Source: Chondrus crispus (Eukaryota; Rhodophyta; Florideophyceae; Gigartinales; Gigartinaceae). From it: DNA of 64,000 bases. The position numbers were made by a program, and so were the translations under genes. The DNA is taken from the NCBI RefSeq assembly GCF_000350225.1, contig NW_005179343.1, positions 275,097-339,096 on the forward strand, in the 5' to 3' direction. Below the pieces are notes generated by a model. The model was not told where the DNA came from. It searched no databases and saw only the letters and a program-made list of their open reading frames with translations. Positions within the stretch are counted from its first letter, which is position 1. Each line of letters begins with the position of its first letter. Positions 10,284-18,849 of the stretch are shown here, one piece after another.

Positions 10284-12846
10284 GTCTGCACGTCGAATGC
10301 GACTAGTTGGAACCGTCTTTCTGGATGCCTCAGCTCCAGTAACGCCTGGATTCCCGGTTGCCGGTCCTCGGCTACAGTACACTGTAGACAGTCCTTGACG
10401 AAGCGTGCAACGTCTCGAGCCATGCCCTTCCACCAGAAGCGACCCAGCAGCTTAGCCATCGTCCTCTGTAGTCCGTAGTGTCCTGTCAGTCTTGACCCAT
10501 GAACGAACGTCAGCACATCCTTGACCATCGCCCTCGGCACCACTATTGGCAATTCATCTCGCTTGGCGTTGCGTAGCAACCCGACATCGTCCACCAGAAA
10601 TCTCTTGCTAGTCCGTGCGTGCTCCTCCAAATCGCCGTACTCCGCGACCTGGGCAGCTCGCAGCTGTCCGTCCGTAGGTCCCGTTCCCGGCGCCCCCAGT
10701 CCCGTGATGGTTGGTGCGACAGCCTCGTTTACCGCTGCCACTTGCTCGTCTGCTTCCGCTTGACCCAGCTCTTCCATCTTTAGCCTGTCAATAGGACAGT
10801 AGCAGCGCTGACAGAGCGGCTTGGGTACAGCATCCCTACTGAGTGCGTCCGGTACTACCAATTCTGGGCCGGCACGGTGCTTAACTATAAAGTCGAAGTC
10901 CTGCAAGTCTACCACCCACCGTGCTAACTTCTCACGGGGGTCCTTTAGACTCAGCAACCATTTCAACGACATGTGGTCCGTGACTACAGTAAACTGTTCG
11001 CCGTGTAGATAGTGCCGCCATTTGAGCAATGCATGGATTACTGCCAAGCATTCTCGTTCGGTCGGGGCGTAGTTGCGTTCTGACTTCTTCAGAGTCCGGC
11101 TGGTAAACGATACTGGGCGCCACTTGCCGTCCTTCTCTTGCTGCAGTAGCACCCCATCCAGCCCGTAAGCACTAGCGTCAGTCATGACTTGCTTGGGAGC
11201 TCCGCGCACTGGCGCAGCCAGAATCTCCGGGTCGCACAACGATTCCTTCAATTCCTCCCAGGCCTTCGTCTGTACTGCTCCCCATCGCTCCTTCAAATCC
11301 GGTATCACCAGCCGTTGTCCATGCCAACGCTTCTTAGAGAACCCTGTGCCCTTCAGTACTTCATACAGTGGCGCAGCAGTTTCCGCGAAGTGGTCTACGA
11401 AATCAGCAAAGTAGTTCACCAGCCCGAGGAAGCGCATCAGCTCGTCTCCTGACTGAGGCATCTCCAAGCGTCGGATAGCCTCGACGTGCTTATTGGATGG
11501 TCGTAGTCCACGTTCATCAACAACGTGTCCCAGTATCTCCGCACTACGCACACCGAATTCGCACTTGGACAGCTTGAGACGTACGCCAGCCTCGTACAGT
11601 ATATCCAGTATTGAAGCTAAGGATTCCAGATACTCATCTTCATTAGCGGTCCCGATGCTGGTGTCATCCATGAACGCCAGCACATCTCGTCCCTTACGTG
11701 CTCCCAGAATCAGGTTGATGATTCTCTGAAACGTTCCGGGGGAGTTCTTCAATCCTTGCGGGAGCCGCGTGAACTGTAGTACACCGAGTACAGTACGTAT
11801 CGCTGTGCATGCTCGTGAGTCTGGATGAAGTTCCACCTGATAGAACCCGTCCTTTAGATCGAATACAGAGAACACCTTCTTAGTAGCGAGCCAGTCCAGT
11901 GTATCTCTTACGTTCTCCATGGGGTATGAGTCCGTTACGGTAAGATCATTGAGACGTCGGAAGTCCGATGTCACGCGTATCCCCCCATCTTTCTTGCGGA
12001 CGAATACATTGTTCGCCGCCCAGGGGAACACTGCTGGTTCCAGTACACCCATCTTGATGAGCTTGTGCATTGCAGCACGCTCCACCTCCTCTTCTTTTGG
12101 CGACCGGCGACGAATGGGCTGGCAGACAGGCTTGGCGTCGGGTTTCAGAGCAATGACATGCTGCGTTCCCGCAATCCTGCCCAGCCCTTTGAATATGTCT
12201 CGGCGCTTCCACAGTAGCTTCCGTAGGTGATTGCGCTTCGCGGGACTAGAAGAGAATGCCCTGAAATCCATATCGTTGAGTGCTTGATCGACATCTGCAT
12301 CCTCGATCACGGCGCGCACAGATTCCCCAGACTCATCCCTTCCCCGGTTGACGCGACTGCCCACCGGTCCCTGTACCCGTTTGTCACCCCACTTCACAGA
12401 AGCACAGTCCTGCTCCAAGTCCAGGTGCAGTCCCATCTTCCGCCAGAAACGCCTCCCGATCAACATCTTATCTGGTAGCGACGACATGACGCGTACCTCT
12501 TCACTGCACTGTAGTCCCCAGAAACTGAACTCCAATCTCCCAGTTCCAATCACCCCAATCTCCCGTCCGTCTGCTGCACAGGCGGATCCCCCCGTGGCCC
12601 GTACTCGCCCGCCGTGGGCCCGGTACCACTCATGGTCCACCCAAATTGACAATGCTGCTGTGTCAATGGGCACCATTACCTCCTCGCCAAACACCCCCAC
12701 CTTGACGGCTACCTCGTCTTCCGACAACTTCTCCCGCCACTGCGGCTCCCGGCAAGCGCACACCGACTCGCGCTTGCCCCTCCCGACCGTCTCCGCGGCC
12801 GAGTCTACTTCCGTACCGGGGGAGTTGCACCCCCCAGCCCGTTTCC
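10244..12846 (-). CDS. pol: E2 protease-RT-RNase H-integrase N-terminus
   Basis: This frame is entered from gag by the -1 shift at 12841-12847 and ends at 10244, just after the start of the integrase core. Domains in order: an aspartic-protease-like segment with VPIDTAALS (the usual Asp-Thr/Ser-Gly has Ala for Gly) and a later LIGRRFW; gypsy reverse transcriptase with FDLKDGFYQ, LPQGLKNSPGTFQ and the catalytic FMDD; RNase H with MTDASAYGLDGVL, the ERECLAVI Glu and the VTDHMSL Asp; and the integrase HHCC zinc module (H...GHYG...CLQC). FMDD in place of the commoner YLDD/YVDD keeps both metal-binding aspartates. No stop codon interrupts these domains. Confidence 0.9.
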
Positions 12847-14172
12847 CTGCTCTGGACGAGACGCTGGTCGGGCGGTGTACTCCTTGCCCTTGAGGGCCTT
12901 CTTCTTGTCGCAGAACCGGGCAATGTGCCCTAGCTGTAGACAGAAATGGCACTTTACGTGCGCGAAACGGCTTTCATTGCTGGCATTGCTGCCCTCGGGT
13001 TGCTGCGGGGCGCCGTGGCCCGTGTGCTCCTCGACCTCGCGAATAGACTCACGGTGCAAATTTTGCTGCGCCGTGGACAGCCGGGAAACCGATGAGACTA
13101 CAGTATCGAAATCTCCCATGACAAGGACGGCCTGGTCTTGCAGCTTCTGCGGTAAGCCGGCCTTGAACCTGTTGAGTAGCACGTCGCCCTCGATGGGCGT
13201 GGGCAGTGCCATGGACGCGGAGCGGAGACGCTCGGCATACTGTGCCACGGACTCCTTCTTCTCACTCCAGCGCATCTCGAAGAACTTATCCTGTAGCGCG
13301 CTGCGGTGCGTCTTGTTGCACAGACGGGTCTCCAACAGGCCCCACAACTCCGCAGCCGATGCCTCCGTGTGCATGCTCGCGATCTCCTCGTAGACCCGAC
13401 GCGCGTCCTTTTCGAAAGCATACGGGAGCAGCCGACGTTCGGACGATTCCATGATGGGGAAATCCTTGAGCAGCCTTTCCCATGTACGCTTGGAGTCGAA
13501 GAATGAACCGTCGCCAATCTTCTTACAACGCGCGTGCTCCAATGCGCTCTTGTAGATATTGTAGGCGACCAAGGTACGGTAGACTTCATACTCTGGTACT
13601 TTCAGGGAGCGCTCTACAGGACGATGGGCGCGACTACGAGCAGCTGCTGACCTTGCTACTGGCTGTGGAGCGGACTTGCTACGCGGCGCGCGTTCCCCCT
13701 CCGACAGCTCCGAGTGCCAGTACTCCCCATCACTCCGGTTACCATCCTCCGTCGGTTGATAGGGCACCTGGGCCTTCTGAGCAGAGGGGCCCTGCGGCTG
13801 ACTTGCTTCCCATTCCACCTTGCTCAACCGCTCCTGTACCTGCCCCATGCTGTCCTCCTGAGCTATGGAACGCGCCGTCACCTCTCTCAGAGCGTTGGTC
13901 ATATCGACTAAGACGCGCTCGAGGTGGGTTGCTGCCGCAGTCGGTGCTGGGTCCGGTCCTGAGAGCACCTGGCTTGACTTGACAGTCTTCTCCGTCGTCT
14001 CGGCCTGCCCTGAACCTGGCTCTGCCGGCGACGGCTTGAGAACGAGCTGAACAGTGTCCGTCTGGGGGATGTCGTACTCCTCCCCTGACGATGACACACC
14101 CGTCTCGCTTGCGTCTGAGGGACCCGCGGCGTTTCCGCCGTTGTCCGGGTTGCTCCTCGTACCACGACGCAT
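12805..14172 (-). CDS. gag: E2 Gag with CCHC zinc knuckle
   Basis: An intact 455-residue Gag. The ATG at 14172 is the first after the 5' LTR and starts about 78 bases inside it. The N-terminal third is polar and Ser/Pro-rich. The middle is an alpha-helical capsid-like region (EVYRTLVAYNIYKSALEHA, later EMRWSEKKESVAQYAERL). The C-terminus carries one canonical C-x2-C-x4-H-x4-C knuckle (CHFC...GHIARFC) followed by a basic stretch. Gag assembles the particle and binds element RNA. The last 48 codons overlap the pol frame and include the slippery heptamer. The stop codon is at 12805. Confidence 0.9.
   Translation of the reverse strand: MRRGTRSNPDNGGNAAGPSDASETGVSSSGEEYDIPQTDTVQLVLKPSPAEPGSGQAETTEKTVKSSQVLSGPDPAPTAAATHLERVLVDMTNALREVTARSIAQEDSMGQVQERLSKVEWEASQPQGPSAQKAQVPYQPTEDGNRSDGEYWHSELSEGERAPRSKSAPQPVARSAAARSRAHRPVERSLKVPEYEVYRTLVAYNIYKSALEHARCKKIGDGSFFDSKRTWERLLKDFPIMESSERRLLPYAFEKDARRVYEEIASMHTEASAAELWGLLETRLCNKTHRSALQDKFFEMRWSEKKESVAQYAERLRSASMALPTPIEGDVLLNRFKAGLPQKLQDQAVLVMGDFDTVVSSVSRLSTAQQNLHRESIREVEEHTGHGAPQQPEGSNASNESRFAHVKCHFCLQLGHIARFCDKKKALKGKEYTARPASRPEQGNGLGGATPPVRK
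12815..12847 (-). promoter_or_regulatory. E2 -1 ribosomal frameshift signal
   Basis: Read on the minus strand, the gag frame contains G GGA AAC at 12847-12841, a canonical X XXY YYZ slippery heptamer in the correct phase. Five bases downstream a GC hairpin can form: GGGGGG pairs with a C-rich arm CCCCC plus one G-U pair, around a loop of about six bases. A -1 slip here enters exactly the pol frame that continues through protease and RT. This sets the Gag:Pol ratio in many retroelements. The hairpin was deduced by hand, and a pseudoknot was not assessed. Confidence 0.8.
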
Positions 14173-14235
14173 ATGTCTTCACGTACCCTGTACGTACCTT
14201 GCTAGCTCGTCCGGTGGCAAAACAGCCGCGCACGG

Positions 14236-14249
14236 TAAAAACGTTTTTA
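14236..14249 (-). other. 14-bp palindrome at E2 PBS position
   Basis: Directly inside the 5' LTR, where the minus-strand primer should anneal, lies TAAAAACGTTTTTA, a perfect palindrome. No TGG-type tRNA 3'-end complement and no initiator-tRNA complement is visible beside it. The primer of E2 is therefore not identified. Confidence 0.7.
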
Positions 14250-14620
14250 TGTCACGTCTAACAGATGTGAGCGCCTTGACGGTAGACCCGGGAGCCAGAC
14301 AGGCGACCCAGATTGGCGACAGCAGGCAGCTGTCTACAGTGACAAACAGCCACAACAGAAACAACACCGTTGACAGTACACAATTGATTTACTTCTCGGT
14401 AGTTGGATGCCGGACCCCATTGGACCGTGGGCCCGGTGCCTTAAATAGACACCATCTACCAGTTACAGTATACGAACACTACAGTACCTTCTTGCATTTG
14501 CTATCAAATGCAAGCAAGAGGGCGGGCTAATAAATGCATATCATCATTATTTGAATAGTGCGCCATAATTCACACGGCGCTCTACTGACCCTTCCCATCC
14601 GTGGCCCTGCAGGTGCAACA
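14250..14620 (-). repeat. E2 5' LTR (371 bp)
   Basis: Same sequence as 8659-9029, with TG...CA ends. It lies upstream of gag in the minus orientation and should hold the promoter of E2. Confidence 0.95.
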
Positions 14621-14624
14621 GTAC
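14621..14624. repeat. E2 target-site duplication, right
   Basis: GTAC, matching 8655-8658. Confidence 0.85.
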
Positions 14625-17600
14625 CCTTTGTGGGCTCGTATTTTTCCCAGTTGGGGGTTCGTCTCCAACCCCCTGAAAGGGTCGAGCCTGTGTGTCCCGT
14701 ATGGGGCTTCGAGTGCCGTGTGTCAAGACGTCCTCGGGGCTGTGGTTCCGACCTCGCCCCGACGGGTGTGGATCGCTTTCGTTCATTTAGTCTCGGCAAA
14801 GACCTGTCTCGAGGGATGAGATAAACCTCTACAGTGTGGTCCGGCCTCGGCTTTTCTTCTTTCCTTGCGGGTCCAGCGACATCCTTGCGGCCGTTTAACG
14901 CTTCTAATTCCCGGACCAGACGCGCAATGTCCTGTCGAAAGGAATTGCGTTCTCGGTGAGAAAGTAACCGAACTCGTAGGTTTTCCGTTAAATCGGGACA
15001 GCAAGGCCGGCTCGGAGAGAGGCATAAAGGGCAGGGGATCTCGTCGTCGGAAGAACTTCTCCGTCGACCCGAGCGGGACAGTTTCCCACCAGTGGGCCCC
15101 GGGCTTGACTTTCCTCTCTTCTTTTCTGCCCTTTTTCCTTGAGAGGACCTTGATATACGTTTACCGGTCTCGCGATTTCGTCCCAAACGGTTGTCTTCGG
15201 GAGCGCCTCCGGGCGGCTCGTCACAAGCGCCGCAGGGAACACTGCCCCTATTTCCCTTAGGGTCTTCTCCGTTGGCCTGGCTTTGGTCCTTTTTGGGCGC
15301 CGCCACCGCCACCTCGCTGGCATTAAATCTTTCTTCCCTCGAGGGTACTTTTACGGACTCCGAATCGGTGGGGACCTTCCTGCCCTTACGGGATCTTCTG
15401 GTCCGCCGTTTCCTTCTCTGTCGGTCATCGTCACTCGATGGAGTAGCCCTCGTAGACTGGCCCCTTGCGTCGACGTCTCCGAGAGTTGACCAGTGTGACC
15501 CTGATCCGGGAGAATTCCTGTCGGGTTTCCTATGGCTTTCGCTATGGACTGTAGCGGACGCATACCCCTTCGCCTTCAAGTTCCGCTCCCTAAGAGCGAG
15601 CATCCGGATTCGATCCTCCTTGGAGAGTCCGTGACAGCACGGCTGGTACACGGAAAGGCAGATCCGACAACGGTCGACTCTGTGCGATGAGTCTATCCTC
15701 GAGTGGGGGCTTCGAAAGCCGACATCCCTTCTGGGGTCGCGCCAGGACCACTCCCCGTTCGGGTACTCCTCTTCCCATAGGGACGTCTTAGATTCCTGCG
15801 GCGTACTCCCTACGTCCCTGGGGGTTTTCGTCCCTAAGCAGGCTGTGGTATCCGTGGTGTGGTTTGCTACAGGCGACTGCACAGCCGCCGCTTCCACATT
15901 CATACCGAGAGGAGAGTCACAAACACCGTTGGCCTCCTTGACAGGACACGTTTCGGGCGATTCATCTGAAATGAGCAAACTACTATGCGGACGTCCCGCT
16001 CGGGGTCGAAGGTGGTACCGGCTTCTCGTGACCGCCGGATATTTTTTTCCACCCCTGTAGGCAATCCCGACGCCCTCAGCGTACTGCTTTAGCTCTGTAA
16101 AGGCTACGCGGGGGTGCGTCGTAAGATGGTGACGCACCTGAGTACGGATGGCCGGAAGGAGCCCTTCCACAAAGAGCGACTTGAGCCGATTATCGGAGAA
16201 GACATTTCCGCAACGGAGTGCTTTCTTTCAGAGACAGTCTCCGTATTTCGTTTCGGTCATCCTGGGACTTTGTATAAAGCCCGTCACCTCAGCGTAGGCC
16301 TCGGCAATGACCTCGTTTGTCGCGAAAGTCCTGAGTACGTAGCTTACGGCCTCGGGGTACGACGATAACATTTCGTCCCTGCGGGCATCGACCACCCCGG
16401 ATTCTCCCACAATACGGGACTGCACCTTTGCCAAGGCCGTGCCAGTCATGAAGAACTGGAAGCACCAGACGGCCGCTCCCTCATGCACGCCGTTCTGGTT
16501 GCACGCCGCCGTAAACCTGGAGAGGAAATTTAGCACTGCAATCGGGTCGTCTCCACTGAACGTCACGCCCTTCATCTGTAGGGCCATCCGCTTTCCGGCC
16601 CTCGAAACCGTGCTGGCAACCTTGGCGTTGTATCGTCCCGAACGGTTGTGCAGCCGATATCGGCGGTAATCCATGACCTTTTTAAAGAGGTCGTTTAGGG
16701 GGCGAATCCGACGCACATGCCTCACGTCGACTTCAAAATCGTCCTCCGAGGAGTCTGTTTCGTCCCTCGTGGAGTCACTAGCTTCCGATCCGTCGGTCTC
16801 GTATCCCTTGCCCTCGACCTTTCTCCGGTACTTCTGCGTCGGCAGCACTACGCGACCGGCCCCGGGCGGAAACGTGGGTGGCTGTCCCATCTCTTGGGCT
16901 TGAAGTCGGCCATCGCGCTCTTCTCCACCCCACGGGGTCTCACGACCCATATGAGGGTACTGCGGCCGCGCGTTCCCACGCGTCAGCGACGGCGGTAGTA
17001 CGTCCGTTGTCGCCAGAGGCAGTCGCTCTGGCTGCGGCGCTCGAGCGCGCACCTCTGCCCGGGTAACGTCCTCCTCGGTTGAAGTGATCGTGTCCCAAAA
17101 GAGGCCGCGTCCGACTACTTCGTCCACGGCGCTCCTTACGAGGGTCCGGCTGTGATCCTCAACGATCTTTCGGAGCGTGCTTGTCAATTGCGCTTCCACG
17201 GCGGCCGTTACCCGGCGGTCCAACTCGGACGTTAACCATTTCTCCAATATGGACCTTTGGCGGCGGTGGCCCGGTGTGGCTGGGATCTTCGCGGCGCCTC
17301 TGAGCTGCCTGATCCCTTCTGGGCAACCGGCCACCACTGTAACCGGCTTTGCTCCAGTTTGGTCGTGTTGGCGTCTTTTGAGGAGCTCCCCTTCCAGCAA
17401 AGGGGCGGACGTCGCACGCGTCTGCGATCTCGTACTTTTGCAGGTCAACTTCTCACTGTAAGCTTTGCAGGCCTTCGTCGGGAGGCTGCGCATTCCCGAA
17501 CAGGATGACGTTCCTAGCACGGGAACTCTGCAAGGGAGGCATGGAGCCTGCTCTTTTGAGCCTGGTGGCCTCGACCTTTGCAGGATGTTGTCTCTCAATT

Positions 17601-17654
17601 TGCAACCGTCTTCAATCCCCATTCCGAATCGGATCTCGTGAATTCCTAGAAGCT

Positions 17655-17672
17655 TTCTAGGTCAGGAGACCA
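17655..17672 (-). promoter_or_regulatory. E1 primer-binding site
   Basis: On the minus strand, TGGTCTCCTGACCTAGAA begins 2 bases after the end of the 5' LTR. The same 18 bases, with one difference, follow the 5' LTR of E4 and occur twice at the start of E3. The matching tRNA was not identified. Confidence 0.8.
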
Positions 17673-17674
17673 GT

Positions 17675-18169
17675 TGTAATAATATGGATCCTTCCGGTTC
17701 GGTGTTAATCCGTCACGGAGGGGGTGTCCACGGTAGCGGTAAATTACAACGCCAGCAACCTCACTAGGAGGGTGGCTTGTGCGAGACCGAAACGGACGAA
17801 GGGAGATGCTACCCCTGAAGACGGGAGGTGAGTCCTAATTAGGAAGTTGGGGGCTAGCTCAGAGGGGATGGGGTCGCTGGTTTATTCTCCGGGGGGGAGG
17901 CAGTTCCTCTCTAGTACGTCTGCCTCCCTCGGGTCTCAAGCTACTGTACGACTACTGTACAGTAGCTATCATAACTACTGTAAGAGACACCTCCCGTGTA
18001 CACGTGTGTCACTGTGCCCCTGGCACCACGTGTACACGGACCTGTAAACTAGAACACGTGTGCTGTGACTGCAGCTTGCACGTGTTCACTACGCAACGTA
18101 TGGTACCTGTAAATTAGGCCACTCTAGCTACTGTAGAGCGTCCGAGAACGAAATTTTCATACTACTACA
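17675..18169 (-). repeat. E1 5' LTR (495 bp)
   Basis: Begins TGTAATAATATGG and ends ACTACTACA on the plus strand. It has one copy of the 34-bp unit that is doubled in the other LTR. Confidence 0.92.
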
Positions 18170-18174
18170 CCACC
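18170..18174. repeat. E1 target-site duplication, right
   Basis: CCACC, matching 5423-5427. Four bases further on lies a 16-bp palindrome, CGCGATCGCGATCGCG (18178-18193), which may have made this a preferred target. Confidence 0.9.
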
Positions 18175-18636
18175 TACCGCGATCGCGATCGCGTTGGTGA
18201 GGGTGTTTTTTGGCCATCCGGCAACACGCCGGTAGTAGCGTTGCTACACGGTGACGATCCCGTCGGGTAGTGCTGAACAAGCCACCGTCGAAGACCTTGA
18301 ACTATACACAAGGTGCTGAAGACGCTCGTCGAGCATTGGCCTTACAACCCAGCGAACCGCGATTACATTCTCGTACACAAGCCCAACCCGCACTTGCCGA
18401 GCACTCAAGTCTTCACAAGTCTCTACCACCATTATCCTCCCGGGCCGGGTATCGTTCCTTACCCCCCTGTCGGAGTTGAGCTACCGTGGGCCGCAAACCC
18501 AAACTAGGCGAAAGGGAGCCTCGAACGCTCCGCAGCACGGGCCATCGGCAGTGGTTGTTTCTGTTGCTGTTTTCCTTCTTTTTGTTTGACCGTCGGACTG
18601 TGTTCGCGGCCTGCCAGGCACATTGCATTACAAAAG
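18175..18636. other. Leader or LTR remnant upstream of E3
   Basis: No gene is seen. The stretch at about 18208-18295 is a diverged relative of 5309-5400. The segment ends just before a primer-binding sequence (18637), so it is probably the inner part of a former E3 5' LTR or leader. No second LTR copy was found in the window. Confidence 0.4.
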
Positions 18637-18714
18637 TGGTCTCCCGACCTAGAATTGTGTCGACGACAGTCTCGGTCTGGAGACGCACTACAAAAGTGGT
18701 CCCCCGACCTAGAA
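18637..18714 (+). repeat. Duplicated PBS unit of E3
   Basis: TACAAAAG followed by TGGTCTCCCGACCTAGAA appears at 18629-18654 and, with one C for T, at 18689-18714. The 18-base core equals the PBS of E4 exactly. The duplication of about 60 bp lies just where the 5' LTR should end. Confidence 0.75.
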
Positions 18715-18849
18715 CGTTTTGTGTACAGGAGACCTTATCAAGAATTTTGTCTACGACAAGGAAGTTGGTCTGGGTACGGAGTCTCTTTTTTATTTTTTGT
18801 TCGTATCTTTTTTTTGGTTCGTTCGCTACGCCGAACGATGTCAAAAAGC

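Larger units (their letters stand above)
8659..14620 (-). mobile_element. E2: young Ty3/gypsy element
   Basis: A 5,962-bp minus-strand Ty3/gypsy element inserted inside the E1 gag gene, flanked by GTAC. Its order is 5' LTR (14250-14620), gag (12805-14172), pol reached by a -1 frameshift (protease, reverse transcriptase, RNase H, integrase, chromodomain-like tail), 3' LTR (8659-9029). The order RT-RNase H-integrase defines the gypsy class. The LTRs show no difference by eye, so the insertion is very recent. One frameshift lies at the start of the integrase core, so this copy may still be defective. Confidence 0.93.
8591..17622 (-). pseudogene. gag: E1 gag, one stop and split by E2
   Basis: One minus-strand frame runs from an upstream start (17622 is the first possible start; the true codon is uncertain) to a TGA at 8591. 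Two things interrupt it: an in-frame TGA at 16228-16230 and the E2 insertion with its 4-bp duplication (5966 bases, which leaves the frame continuous across the junction at 14621/8654). Without these the protein would be about 1020 residues. The middle has the gypsy Gag pattern seen in E4 (a DDPIAVLNFL-like helix, then a RCG...LKSLFVEGLLP segment). The C-terminal half is charged and has two copies of an unusual C-x2-C-x6-C-C motif, each followed by a conserved RxRxLxxRERN stretch (near 15630-15672 and 14960-15036), in place of a normal CCHC knuckle. Confidence 0.75.
5428..18169 (-). mobile_element. E1: gypsy-type element, Gag only
   Basis: A minus-strand LTR element bounded by related LTRs (17675-18169 is the 5' LTR, 5428-5956 the 3' LTR) and flanked by the 5-bp duplication CCACC. 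Its primer-binding site lies 2 bases inside the 5' LTR (17655-17672). E2 plus a 4-bp duplication interrupts it, leaving about 6.8 kb of E1 itself. The only recognisable gene is gag. I find no protease, reverse transcriptase or integrase in the remaining 2.6 kb. This fits a non-autonomous element moved by enzymes supplied in trans. About a dozen LTR differences, besides one 34-bp indel, make it older than E2, as the nesting requires. Confidence 0.88.

Noticed and set aside
14236-14260. tRNA-type primer site for E2
   Set aside because: No TGG-led complement or initiator-tRNA complement near the LTR edge.
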